Shown: positions 12,901 through 24,933, counted from the first letter of the stretch. The stretch: DNA of 64,000 nucleotides from Diorhabda sublineata (GCF_026230105.1 NC_079478.1:30457653-30521652), one strand, 5' to 3'. Made by a program: numbers and translations. Notes: generated from the letters alone by a model not told the origin.

Positions 12901-13772
12901 CAACAGTAGAAAGAATAAAGCAACTAAAATGGTAGAGTTAACTCCAATAAATGATAAACCTGATAATACAGAAACAAATTGTTTATATGGAATCCAGCAC
13001 GAAAAAGAAAAATGGGAAGATTACAAAAAAGATGGCAAGACATGATAAGGCATATATTTCCAGACCATTTTATCACACTTCAGAGAGTATACGACAATAT
13101 AATGAATGGAATCAATCGATTTTTCCGACACGACCATGGGAAATGTGGAAAGAAAATTTAATACGGAAAATTATATCTACTTTTTGAAAGCTTATCCGGT
13201 ACTACAAGTACTACATATGAGACAAAAAACAGAAATATAATACAAAAACTCCTAGAAGTAGCATCAGACTTTCATCTGTATTTCGAACTTCTTATTGAAA
13301 GCATTAGAAGAAACTTATTTAGCGATCAGTTGGTATCAAATAAGAATCAAAAGCCGATGACAAATGTTTGAATGTTAATTCTGGCTATGATGAAATATCA
13401 GGAAATATTCTTATTTGAGATTATACTGCAATATATATTCACGAGAATACTAGCTTACTGCAATATTGGCGTAAAAACATCTAGAGGTTACGTAACTGAA
13501 GACATTATTTGAATGACTATCCAAATCCCTACTGATGGCTTTGAATCACAACTTCCAAAAGGTGGTAAGACTTCTGGACAAGACCTATTTGGAAAACATA
13601 TTACTCCAAAAAGAAGCTGAAGTTCAATTAATTCAAAATATGTAGTATATTCCATGACTCATCCAAATGATAATTCTACTATACTACTTATTGTGAATAA
13701 GATTCAGTTTTACTAAACATCCAGATGTATTATGACAGTTGTGAAACATGGATAAGAAATAATTTGTATTAC
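9963..13772 (-). other. Intron between exons d and e (3.8 kb)
   Basis: Bounded by donor GTAATA and acceptor TTTTTTTTCAG, phase 1. It contains a LINE C-terminal scrap (12970-13170) and otherwise AT-rich sequence with no recognisable element; open frames at 11067-11264 and 11968-12230 show no family resemblance. Confidence 0.75.
12970..13170 (+). pseudogene. LINE-type ORF C-terminal fragment (tentative)
   Basis: One frame reads WNPARKRKMGRLQKRWQDMI, like the basic tail (WxPxGKRxRGRPxxRWxDD) at the end of many insect endonuclease-reverse transcriptase ORFs. Frame and stops show decay. Upstream sequence at 12530-12960 may belong to the same element but has no recognisable reverse-transcriptase motif. 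Confidence 0.45.
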
Positions 13773-14033
13773 CTTTATTATTGGGAATCACATCTGGATT
13801 TTTGTCGTCTTTTTCAAACAAATCTTCAGATTCTGATCGAAGTGGCAACGTTACTTTTTCTTTTGCATTGAAAAAAGCAGGTCGAAGCGCTCTCGATCCT
13901 TCTCTTCTAGCTGATCTTATTCTTACTGCTCCCAAAACTACAACCGTCACTAAAAGTAATGCTGTCACTACTCCGACAAGGATTCCCAGTATTGGAGCAA
14001 ATTCAATGTTATCCCTTGTACCCAAAGACAGAA
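13773..14033 (-). CDS. Sidestep-family protein, exon d (transmembrane segment and start of cytoplasmic tail)
   Basis: 261-nt exon, phase 1-1, with acceptor TTTCTTACAG and donor GTAATA. A short acidic stalk (GTRDNIEF) leads into a single hydrophobic helix, roughly residues 15-37 of the exon, starting APILGILVGVVTALLL. A basic stop-transfer run, RIRSARRE, follows, giving type I topology with the C-terminus in the cytoplasm. The tail begins with charged sequence (NAKEKVTLPLRSESEDLFEKDD) and ends NPDVIPNNK, a motif seen at this place in Sidestep-like proteins. Because length and phase are symmetric, omitting this exon would keep the reading frame while removing the membrane anchor. No transcript evidence is available here. 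Confidence 0.92.
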
Positions 14034-14699
14034 CTGTAAGAAAAAATTTATTATTATAGAAAGTTTTATTGAAATTGTGGACTTGTGAGCCCTAAAAGTG
14101 TTTTCATATTGTAAGGAACGCTATGAAGCCTAATTATATTATTATTCCACTTCAGCTTTTCAAATTCTTTATATTCATGGCAAAATACTGGAAATAATAG
14201 TCAAAAACACTGATGGCATAATAGGGTCAAATTTTTTTTCGGCACATACAAATTATCGTGTTATTATTTAATGAAATACCTGGGTACCTGACTCTAATAG
14301 AAACATTTTTTAAAATCTAATCCAGTAAGCGCCGAATGCAACTTTGTCAAAAATCAAACAAAAAACACGGAAACACAATCAATTTTTCAAATTTTGGCGA
14401 TTATAACTCTAATGGACTAGTTTCTGAAATCCGGTATTTCTAAGTCTTCGCAGACTGGTTTTTGATGTTTATTGATAATCCATGTTTGTGAGCGCTAATG
14501 CCGAACGTAACTAAAATTGAAAAAACCGCGAAAAATTTAGTCAGGTTACCTCATACACGAGACTAGATTTTACTCCTTGCGGACATGCAATCAGGTGAAA
14601 ATTTGTGTTTACATCAGTTACACATCATTTATCATTTTCTATTTTCATGTACAAACTTCTTATAGGACAGGCGTGGTTGGAAGTCAGACTGATTCCTCT

Positions 14700-14860
14700 C
14701 TTCTTGGGGAGGATATCCACTACTCAAGGCATGTAATTATGACTAGAGATGCAGTCCCACAATTCCTCTTGCGGATGATTTCTTGCGGCTGTACGAAGGG
14801 TTGTGGGAACGTGTGCAGGTACAGGAAGACAGGTATAAAATGCTCTCCATTCTAAAGGCA
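14700..14860 (+). pseudogene. Cysteine-rich fragment of a transposon-associated protein (tentative)
   Basis: The plus-strand frame ends MISCGCTKGCGNVCRYRKTG followed by IKCS. The CGC..GC...C.CRK.G..CS pattern is like the Cys-rich tail on many uncharacterised, repeat-associated insect proteins. The more C-terminal cysteines of that pattern are missing because a stop follows, so the copy is truncated. Upstream residues (MTRDAVPQFLLR) are in frame but unassigned. Confidence 0.35.
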
Positions 14861-15029
14861 CCACAGCCGGGCGTTTCATTACAAAAATAAGAATTAATAA
14901 ATTTCTCCACATTTTCCTCTTTTCACTTTGAGCTGTTCATCTCACTCTCTACCTAGTACGTTCTTCACCCATAAACATCATCGTTCACATCCCATCATAA
15001 ACATACAGGGCTTCGTTAGCAAAATCTAT

Positions 15030-15240
15030 GTAAAAATTCAATCGGGAAAATAGAATTTCGCCGCTTCTGTCTAGATGTATTGAAATTCTAGAATCAGCTT
15101 AGACACGTGCAGCGCATTTGACTTTTCATAAATCTCGGAATCCGTTTGCTATTTTTTTTATATCCGTTTCTATAGCCAAGCGGTTAATTTAAATTGTTTA
15201 ATTAGAAAATCAGGGTCAAAATTCAATCAGACAAGCAGAA
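15030..15240. repeat. Partial copy of the LTR-like repeat
   Basis: Shares its order of segments (TTCTGTCTAGATGTATTGAAATTCTA, then AATCTCGGAATCCGTTTG, then ATATCCGTTTCTATAGC.AGCGG) with 15378-15500 of the adjacent longer copy, in direct orientation about 320 bp away. Confidence 0.6.
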
Positions 15241-15351
15241 TTTCAAAAATCTGGAAGTTCGAAAAAAAAATGATAAACGTTGACAGGCCTTATCTCGTAA
15301 TTTATTTGGTCTACAAAGACAGTTCTAGTATCTAGCTTCATTCATTCATTG

Positions 15352-15838
15352 TTACGAACGTGCCTCAACCCTAGAGCCGTTTCTGCCTATATGTTTTGAA
15401 ATTCTAAATTAGGCAAAGGTGTGCGAGGCTTACTTTATATAAACCTCGGAATCAGTTTGATTTTTGTTTTTCATACCCGTTTTTATAGCAAGCGGCATAT
15501 TTACATTGTTTCTTTTGGATAATTATTAAAAATATCTATTTATCTATTTGTTCTGTTTCTTTATTTTCCTAGAATTCTTAAGAACTTTGTTTGGATATAT
15601 GAGCGGGTTTGCTCAATGCAGTTTAGTTCAATTTATAATAAATAGTCGAGATAGCGAACGAACGAATTAGCAGAGTAATCGAGGAATTTGAATAAGTTAA
15701 TTAACTTGTTAAGTGATAGTGATAAGTGAATTATTATAAGTTAGTGTAATGTATAGTGTTCATATAAATTAGGAGACAATGTCTATAAATTCAGCCTATA
15801 AATAGAAAGAGTGTGAATAAATTCAAAAACCATTACAA
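15352..15838. repeat. Solo-LTR-like repeat, copy 1
   Basis: Begins TGTTACGAACG and can be read to an ATTACA end, about 490 bp. The TGTTACG start and TG..CA borders resemble insect Ty3/Gypsy-type LTRs. It is related along its length to 22121-22560. No gag, pol or primer-binding site follows, and I found no convincing target-site duplication, so the LTR identity is inferred. Confidence 0.45.
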
Positions 15839-16449
15839 TATTCTGGCAAATATAGTCTACTTTAATAACGAACTTAGAATTTTTTTTCAAAAACTAGTCT
15901 TTGAGGTTTAAATAGCCAAAATTTAAAAAAAAAACGATTTTTTCGTGGTGGTGGTAGAGTTGCGCTCGAGGTAACAAACTTGAATTATTCAACACTCCAA
16001 CATCATAATCAAGTCTGGAAAAAATCAGAACTACCCGATTAGACGTAGGGTGTGATTTATGAAGTTACTGTTCTATACTAGTACGAGACCTTCGATTTCT
16101 ATTGGTCAAAGTTTATCCCCAACTAGCTTTCCTTCAATTATTCTCATATCTTGGCACCGGTTTATTATCTCAAATGTAATATTCTGAATAGTGAGTATTA
16201 TGAAGAATTATACACGGAATGGAAATAACGAAACATCAATTATATCGAGTAAGGACCCCTAAATCGATCTAATTTTTAAAAACAGGCCCATTTCGAAAGT
16301 TTTTCTTTCCTAATAGACAAAATGTGAACGCATAGTTTTTTCTTCAGTTTTTTTATATGACTGATAACTTATTATTATTAAAGTATTAATTAACTAATTG
16401 TACACAAAAATGATTGTTCTTCTTGGTCATCTTCTAACGAATAACAGGC

Positions 16450-16618
16450 AATTGCCGTCATGTCTCTTATGAATTAAAAGAAAAAGTTCAGCGGATAGTC
16501 AAAAAAGCTAAGTTTCAGCCAAAATCATGGTTCAACAATTGAACAAAGATGATTCGGTTCAACGTTCAAAGTTTGGCATGACGACGCAGGTTCACTTACG
16601 TTGAATGGTAAATGGTAA
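16450..16618 (+). pseudogene. Possible IS630/mariner-superfamily transposase fragment
   Basis: A frame reads YELKEKVQRIVKKAKF and another WHDDAGSLTLNGKW; together they resemble the QELKxxD..RR and SDEAxFxLNGxVN blocks of transposases of the kind also found at 30240-30930 and 41930-42508. The match is short and frame-shifted. Confidence 0.28.
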
Positions 16619-16622
16619 ATAG

Positions 16623-16726
16623 TGTTACGAACTAATCTTCACCGTGGAGCCGGTCCTGATAGGATATTTTAGAATTCTACTATAGCCAAGCATGATCGGC
16701 TCAAGGGCGGAGAAGAGTTCGTAACA
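16623..16726. mobile_element. 104-bp element with 10-bp inverted ends and 4-bp target duplication
   Basis: Ends are TGTTACGAAC (16623-16632) and its exact reverse complement GTTCGTAACA (16717-16726). ATAG is directly repeated on both sides (16619-16622 and 16727-16730). The first ten bases equal the start of the LTR-like repeat at 15352, so it may be a minimal LTR derivative or a separate MITE. It carries no gene. Confidence 0.65.
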
Positions 16727-18409
16727 ATAGACATAATTGTTGTGAGTGACATTTACACACACATTTTCAAGGAGGTAAGACAGAAAAGTCCTAAATTGTT
16801 TGTTCAGGCAGACGTATATAGCGACCGTATATAGCATTATCTCGCTGTTTTCATTGATAATTTGATTACCCAATGTATTTTCTAGTTGACCTCATTTATA
16901 ATTTAATAAACGAATCTAGGTTCTAGATAGACCAGCTCGATAGCCCAATTTATGTTTTTTTTTTCTATAATAATCTCAGCAGTTTTATCAGTGGCTCTAG
17001 AGGGGTGAAAAATATGTTTATAGTTAGTATGAAAATTAAGTCCCTCTAAGGTCAACATTGAACTGCTCTGGAATTTTCTACTTTTAAGTATAAACATAAT
17101 TCGAGTTATGCGAAGTAAAAATTTACTTTTCCTCGTATACTGGCGGTTTAAGAATATTTTCTTCTCGATATTGGTGGCATTCTTAATATATCTTGCACCC
17201 TTATGTTTTTCATAAATGCAAGTTACAATTTCTATTCTTATTAATTCTTCTAAATTATCATGGTATCCGTTATTCTGTTATGAAGAAAATTCTAAATGAT
17301 GAAACGTCTACTTAACTCACATAAAAGTTTCGTTACGTTTTAATGAAGTCATAACGGTAACTGAAATTCCTCTGGGATTCAAAACCTGTAAATTCCTAGG
17401 GTATATTTGAATTATCTTTTCTTAGAAATTATATACAATATCTGCTTCAAAGCATATTCTCTTTGTTTGTATACCAATAAATGATTCAGTTTCTGATATC
17501 CATTGTTGTGAAATTCCTACCTGATTTTGATAATTTATTCAACAGAACATTACGTAACAAAGAGCTGTGAGTAGCCTATTTAAAACAAAGTGGAAAAAGT
17601 CACGAATGCATAAAGAGATCACAAACAGTATTGCACTAAACAACTTAATTGTCTTCTAAAGTTACATTTTGTAGTTTGAAACTGAGCTTTCTGACAAACA
17701 AAATACTGGGCAGCTTTTGTATCACATTTATATTAAAATGACGCATATAAAAATAAATTTCCAATCCTTTTTTTTCCAATTCAATGCGTCACATGAATTG
17801 AATAAACCCTTCATACTGTTCGAAGATTTGTTGGAAATGATTATCCATATATTTGATTTTTCCACAATATACTTGCCAAATCCAGAACCAGTGAGCGATG
17901 TGGCATCTGACCAACTCAATTTAGCAAAACACCTAAATTTTAATTGGTTCTGCTTGAGTGCAGTTTGTAAATTGGTGTTTTTATCTTTGATCATAAAAAT
18001 AGTTTTTTATGCTCTACAGCTTCGCAACATTGATGGATATATTACTGGAGGTACAAAACGCAAGATATTTCGGAAATACTGATTACCTTTCAAACGTGAT
18101 CTTATGAGATGTAAGTCCATAGAAACTTTCAGCACATTGTGTTCTATGTCCAGGTTGATTTATTTATCAGTTTAAGTAACTGCATTATACTAAACTCTTA
18201 TAAATAAAACCCCAGAGGCATTTGAGATCGCTAAGAAACCCAATTTAGATAGATATTGAATTATGAAGGAGAGGAATTCTATATTCAGTTCTATTGGGTT
18301 CAATGTCTGATTTGTTTGAAGCTATAGAATAAGTATCATATATTATTATAATAGAAATGAATGAATATGATTAAAAGTAAGAGCTATACTTTCTTGTTTT
18401 GCTTGAAAT

Positions 18410-18841
18410 TGCTTTGACTCATCTGTAACGCTTAACAATAAAGTTTTCGAAGGCTCTTCTGGTTCACCAATTAACGGAAGTGAAACTCTGCCACTGCATA
18501 TTCTAACAGTTTCATCTTCTCATTTGAATGCATCGCAATAGTGACATTTTTTAACCATTGAGCCAATAATAATCAAATGATGATTATGATGTTCAGTTGA
18601 AGGATCATATTGGAACCTAGCACCATTAAATACCGACCAATCCTTACGCATGAAATTTAGACGGCGCGTGGTCTGCCTTTCTACATTATGAATTCTTCTC
18701 GCCTGCGATTGTCCTTGCGTTCCTATCGCTCTTTTAGCTGCCTGCAGCGTAGATTGTTTTTCTGAAAGAACTCGTGCCTGAAGAGGAGTTTCAGCTGCTC
18801 TCCAAACACTTTGCTGCACGGGGCTTTTTCTTTCGAGGCAT
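18410..18841 (-). pseudogene. Helitron Rep/helicase N-terminal fragment
   Basis: Starts with ATG at 18841 reading MPRKKKPRAAK, then shifts frame to an Arg/Gln-rich stretch with repeated R.SET-like heptads (WRAAETPLQARVLSEKQ, GQSQARRIHN). It continues HLIIIGSMVKKCHYCDAFK. After one in-frame stop it reads EDETVRICSGRVSLPLIGEP and SVTDESKQFQ. The IG.M...C.YC.A.K, C..G.V.L..L..PEEP and S..F blocks match the N-terminal region of insect Helitron helicase-like proteins, with one cysteine of the CC pair missing. The HUH replicase and Pif1 helicase domains are absent. A truncated dead copy on the same strand as the host gene, inside its large intron. Confidence 0.75.
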
Positions 18842-20154
18842 TTTTAGAGAAAAACAGTGTAAGAATTGAAATCAAAGAGTAAGATCTAAAATAATGAATG
18901 AAACCTCAAATAGTTCTATACTGCATATATAGTGACAGAAAAAATATCAGAAATAAAGTTTTCAGGGCTGGAACTTTATTACTGAAATGCTAGATGGCGT
19001 TGACGGAGCTATATTTTGGAATTTTGCACAAAAAATTGTTTCGTATCTCATAAAAAAAGTATCCTATGTTTTATGATGATCGGTTGAGTACTTTTCGCGT
19101 GAAAGCGTAAGAAACAACCTTACATTCACATTTATAATATTGGTGAGGATAAGCGAAGTAATGCTCACTAATATTATATGAACTGTACTTAAAAGCAAGC
19201 AGGATATACCCTGCCGACCAATAGCTCAAGAGCTCATACAGGACAACATAATTATCTATGAATTGTAATGGAACCTCATAAGATTAATACACCTTTATAT
19301 TCTATTGTTAATATCGAATATCTTCGAAACTCATCCTTCCATTTACTTCCAAGTGATTGGAGAATAAACATCGACAAATGCTGTGTTACATCCAAGGGGT
19401 AGAGTCGTAATAATATTTTTATGATGTGCTAATAACTAATTGCTTTGTTTTAAGAATTACTTAGCTTCTAAAACCACGTGCCTCCGACTTATTATTACCT
19501 TTGGATCGCAAACAATCTCAATTAGTCTAAACTTTTTATATTGAAGACGTCTTAACCATCAGCTACTGATGAGAGGTCACCATGACCTCAGAAAAAATAT
19601 GTACCAAATGACACTCACCGTATACTTTCGCCATCACCCTTTAATTCTCAATAGCTTTAAGTTAGTAGATGTTGAACCACTAACTGCAATATAGTGTCAA
19701 AAAATTTATTGGTTATAACGTAAATCACAGCTAAACTTTCGAAATGGTCACGTGGACATCACGTGGGTAAATGTGTAAAGTATTTTGTTATTAACAAAAC
19801 TCTGATTGATGCCTGAATGTCAACAATGGCGGAGTGTGTAGTGCGAGAGCGTCGCAGTCGCCTACATCACTTTCTTCTGCCCACGGAGCGATCGGAGGTT
19901 GAAAAAGAAACGGCCTTCATAATATCACAGTTGAATTGTATTATATCTATAAAATTTTTTCTAATTTTAACGCAAAATATGTTGGTGGTCATCTGATCTC
20001 AGTATTTAAATTCCAAATAAGCTGCAACCGTAATTAAGGGTTTAAATTGGAAATTAGCAGTGAAATGCATCCTGTTATCAGTGTTTCAAATAATTAAGTT
20101 AAATTCGAACGTGAGATTACTTTACAATTGAAGTTATCGACGAATAACTTGATA

Positions 20155-20900
20155 CAGGGATACAGACAGTTTTCAAGTTAGTCCACGCTTGGGAAGGGCG
20201 AAAGCTACCACGTCAAGTGAAGATAATTTCATTGTTGTTAACGTCAAGCGAAATAATGCTTCACAGTTTCAAACATCCACGTCGAAGTAAACAAAAACTG
20301 AGTTAAACCTTTATAATTGACTACAGTAAAACGGCGACTGAGGGATGCTAAGTTGTATGGTCATGTTGCCGTTCGAAAACTGTTGCTAACGCCACAAAAA
20401 AAGGAAAAACGGACACAGGGCACTTGGACTGTTGAAGATACTAAAAAAGTTATTTGGGCCGATGAATTAAAGTCTTAGCTATTTGTTTGAAAACGAAGAA
20501 TTTATGTTCGTCGCAGTGCCCGAAAAAACATAATGCCAGACTGTGTTTCTCTAGCAATGGAGCATGGTTGCGACTCAATTAGGATCTGGGGTTGCTTTTA
20601 TAGCCATGAAAATGGCGACTTGATCAAAATTGACAGAGTTATGTAACAGAAACAGTACAAAAAAAATTATAACAAAATGAAGAGGATATTTGGGAGGAAA
20701 GAGTCACAAGGGGTCCCATTGAACTTTTATGGGAAGAGCTTTATAGTCTATACTGGCGAAACGAAATGTGGAATGCTTTTTGTTAAGTTAGAATAATATA
20801 TCACAAGACACTATGAATAAATTGATGTATGCCGAGACTTGTGAAAAAATATATAGAGAGAGGACATGTGAGGGAGGATTTTTTGATAAAAAATCAGTTA
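20155..20900 (+). pseudogene. Tc1-like transposase remnant
   Basis: Successive blocks of a Tc1 transposase occur in order but in changing frames: PRLGRAKATTSSEDNFI (paired-type HTH linker, GRPK.T..ED), TVKRRLRDAKLYG, the first DDE block VIWADELKS*LFV with the first catalytic Asp, RRIYVRRSA, and SIRIWGCFYSHENGDLIKID. After a gap lacking the second catalytic region, C-terminal motifs follow: PIELLWEELYS, then WNAF and MNKLMYAETCEKIYRER. Several in-frame stops and a deletion of the middle of the domain show it is dead. Confidence 0.8.
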
Positions 20901-22120
20901 AGCATTTTCAAATATATTGATTGTCAAAAAGTGTGTTATTGGATGATCTCACGAATTTAATTGAACGGCACAAATTCCATTTTCTTCTTCTTGCTTGGAT
21001 AAAGGTTGTCCTAAAGTTTTAGTTTTATCCCTCATAATGCAGTGGATTGATATTCATGTTTGGAAATTCAAAATGAGTGGGATTTTCAGCGGATTAGCGT
21101 TAATGGGAGAATATTACTTTCGAGATTCCTCGTCAAATTATTTTCGACAATACTCATTTAGGTATGAAATTTTTCTGTCCGAAGGTTCAAATAACTGCGG
21201 CTTTATCAGAATTAAACTCATAACTTCGCTCTAATCCGTTGTATGGCTGCAAATGTGTCTTTGGCTACCTGATACTAAAATAAACATTACGGATACAGCA
21301 TTGTAATTTTCAATCAAAAATTGTTTGTTGAACAGGAATAAAAATCAGAATGGTCTGGAATTGCCAATATCGCTAAAGTTATTACGATTCTGTTAAACAT
21401 TAAACAGTACAGTAATGCATTTAGCGATAAAGTTTACTAAAGTCGAGCAGAATGGTTTGATTTCCAGCGTATTCTGTTGTATAGGACAATAACAATAAAA
21501 TTTCAGATTTCGACGTATACTAAAATACATCTACATGCATTTTTTTTACAAACCCATTCGGATAAGTATCGATTGCAATTGAAAAGAAAAAAAAATTGAT
21601 GAAAACAATTTGTAGTCATAGCTGTTTAAGCAATTATGAAGTGATCAGTGGCTGTTTAATATGTATGCTATTAATTATTCAAGTCATTAATCATTAGGAG
21701 GGAACACATAAACACATTTGGTTCAAAATAATAATAAGAAAGTTCAACAGTGTTATATAAAAATGAAGGGGACATTCTAACAAAAGAACGGAATGCAAAC
21801 TCTCATAGCATCTCTATTTTGATACATCATCATCCACAATTCTAGTACACAAATGGCTATAGTTGTATGATAATGATAAATGTTATTGATATTCTGCTGG
21901 ACCCGTATGATAATAGGCGGAACAATTAATAAAATCTACAAATCTCGAGTTATAGTAAGTTACGGTGAAGCTGGGAATGTCAGAAGGTGAATGTATAAAA
22001 GTTGTGGTTGAGAAAGATTTGCTTCGAAAGGGTGCTATCTAGCTTACCTCTAAAATGCGATGCACAGTGGTGTCTGCGATGCACAGTAGTGGCAGAGCAG
22101 TTAGTAGTAGAATACTACAT

Positions 22121-22560
22121 ATTGTTACGAAAAAGTACGCAAAACAGGACCTGAAGACAGACCTGTCCAGCTACAATGGAATTTTAAAAATTCGGCGAAT
22201 TTTTCATAAATTGCGGAACTCTTTTGATGTTTATTTGTTTTTTTTTATTAGCAGACGGTTTATTCACAGTATTTCTTATAAATAGTTTCTGGGAAAGTCT
22301 ATTTATTTATTTCTTATCCTTCTTTTTGTTTTAGAACTTTATTTAGGTATATAAATTATTTGTGTAAAAGCAGTTAGTTCAATTAAATAAATAGTGGTAG
22401 TGGAAAGAAAGAATTGATGAAATTCCGCGAAATTATATAAGTAAATTATTAGTTGAGTGTATTTTATAGTGTGTAAATAAATTAAGAACGTGAGAGACAG
22501 CGTTTATTAATTCGTTCCACGAATAGAAATAGTGTAAGTAAATACGAAAAACAATAATTT
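22121..22560. repeat. Solo-LTR-like repeat, copy 2
   Basis: Starts TGTTACGAAAAAG and runs through a TTTTTCATAAATTGCGGAACTC segment and the TAGTTCAATTAAATAAATAGT and AATAGTGTAAGTAAAT blocks, in the same order as copy 1 at 15352-15838. About 440 bp, ending near ACAATAATTTG. No internal retroelement genes adjoin it. Confidence 0.45.
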
Positions 22561-23303
22561 GTTTGATGATAAAAGCTGTATGCCTAATATATTTGTCTTT
22601 ATTAGGGTTTGGGTCCTTTTCACTGTCAAATATACGAAGTATATCTATATTTTACAGAATGCATTATTTCGTTCCAATAATGGGAGTACAAAATGGAAAC
22701 AATATAGAAACATTAAAGCCTTACTTCTTTTTTATTAAAATGGCATCCTTTGTAAAACGTTTCAAAATAATGATTTTAATCATGAACTTCGTTTCAAGGA
22801 ATTATAATTAAAAGTTTTGATACTCAATTAATTCAATTCGTCACTTGATAGGTTTAGAGAATGATTATTCCACGAGATGACCTCCAAACATTCTATCCTC
22901 TATTGAGTTTCCTTGGCATCACAAAAAATGCACTACGAAGCACACATAATTTCAAAGTAAAAAGTTGAAATTCCGGAAATTTGGAATAACTTCCAGGCAG
23001 TCATTGTGAAATATTAGTAGAAACTATGCCAATGAGTATTATCACCGTTTTAAAACTCACAGATGACCTCAAATATTCCAAATATTTGGTCTAATGAACT
23101 TTTTTCACTAATTACTTCTCTTATTCTTCATTATATGATTATAGTCAATTGAATTAGTGAACATAAGTATTATATATAGTTAATTAACTACTTAAATCCC
23201 TGTGTTAAATCACATTTGGTTTTAAATCCTGTCACCATTTAGAACTCCACATATTAAAGAAAATTAATTTATAATTTAATGTTGATGAGTTTCAGAGTTT
23301 TCT

Positions 23304-23547
23304 ACAGGGTGTTTCGGAACTTTATGCAAAAAATTCGGGAGTGAGTTGACTACGTGAAATAATGCTGTGGCTAACTGTTCGAATGTATAAATTAGAAAAA
23401 TATGCTTAAATATAAGTTCTGATCTCGCAGCTTTGGAAGCTTATAAATCAGAAACGATTCGTCATATGAGAAAATTTCTATAACAGCATTATTTTCAAAT
23501 CATCTAATCACTCCCGAATTTTTGCATCACGTCCCGTAACAGTCTGT
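23304..23547. mobile_element. MITE-like element, 244 bp, imperfect inverted ends of about 40 bp
   Basis: The left end ACAGGGTGTTTCGGAAC..ATGCAAAAAATTCGGGAGTGA is complementary with mismatches to the right end TCACTCCCGAATTTTTGCAT..GTCCCGTAACAGTCTGT. It has no coding capacity and no clear target duplication. Confidence 0.7.
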
Positions 23548-24915
23548 ATAATTGTAATTGTAGATTGACTGAAAAAAAAGAACTATTTCTAGTTTACTGA
23601 CACTGTATGATTTGTAATGTTTATAATTTGTAAATTATGTTATTAAAATAATATGAAGATAAAGTTTCATATAAAAATGTTTTTGTTTTTGTGAAAGACT
23701 GTTCCTAACTACAAATGATAACTTATTTTCGTAAAGCAGACATAAACGTGACAACAAGGCAGTTTCAAACTCATTTATAGTTATCAAGTCACAATTTTAA
23801 TTGATTATTCTATGGTTAAAATTTTTTTGATAGTTAGTGGTAGCTGCGCCGTTTGCAATTTAAACTTGTTGCTAGAACTCTTATTTTCAATATTTCGATA
23901 TGAGGTGTGGTAGATTTGTTTCTTCCTTCAAAATTTAGAATGAGTTATCAATCATAACACATTCTTTTCGAACTTAAAGTAAAATAGCTTGTCAAAGAAA
24001 GATAGTTTGTTATTGATATTACTGCTCATATCTATAAGCATGAGGATAAAAAAACAACTCTAATATTAAAATTAGCAAATAATTGCGATTTTTCCACCCT
24101 TCCGTAGGACATACATATTTTCGTCATTCATAATAAAATGCCTACAACGGTTTTCTAAAAAAGAAACACAAAAGTAAAAGCAAAGTTTTATTGGAGCTAC
24201 AAACTATACATTGGTTTATATATATAGAAAATTATTGATGAGTCTCTCACAAAGTGTCAATTGTAATGTGATGACTCTTCCACTCAAACATTAAAAAAGA
24301 ATTATATCTAAATTTCTTTCTAAATTGTTATTTCCGACTCCTTAAATCGTCAACCAGTTTACACCTGAAAAATTAGTTAAAAAACAGTGTAGTTAAAGAT
24401 TTTCTTAAATTCTCATTTTTCCAGTGATGCATGAGGTTTTTTCATGAATTCCCAATGCGTATGCGATGATTCTTGTTGTTATCAAAATGAACCATGGTCA
24501 TTACAAATTTCTGCCTTGTCTTCGATTAAAAAAACGTTGCATATTATAAACATATAAATAACTGTATTCTTTGAAGAGAAGGTGATATTTTTGAGACACA
24601 ATCACTTGCTTCAATACAATTCAATCACCTAAACAGTAGCTTGATGAGTGACTTAACGAATTGAATTCTAGTTACTTATCTGTGAAATAATTTATGAATA
24701 ATCTGTATTGATGAGGGTTATATGAAAATCATAATGAGAAAATGGAAAACCCTGGTATTTTTGAATGCACTATGTCAACCTCATAGAAATTATGAAAAAG
24801 AATAAAGTTCCAACGATATGAATAAATCAAATCGTCAAATTTTTAGTAATACTGTTACTATCAATGTAATATGTGAATCAATAATAATAAGTTGCGGTGC
24901 TGTTATACGCATCCT

Positions 24916-24933
24916 CCACGGAAATTTCCGTGG
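24916..24933. repeat. 18-bp perfect palindrome CCACGGAAATTTCCGTGG
   Basis: Self-complementary 18-mer immediately upstream of the tandem repeat at 24950-25215; the CCGTGG half recurs within that repeat. Confidence 0.85.

Noticed and set aside
13781..14059. 92-codon plus-strand frame over exon d
   Set aside because: Antisense shadow of the transmembrane exon.
16625..16873. 82-codon minus-strand open frame
   Set aside because: Spans the 104-bp inverted-end element and unrelated flank, so it is a chance frame.
17717..18082. 121-codon plus-strand open frame
   Set aside because: Longest ATG frame on its strand, but low-complexity AT-driven residues, no domain, no splice partner and an equally open frame on the opposite strand.
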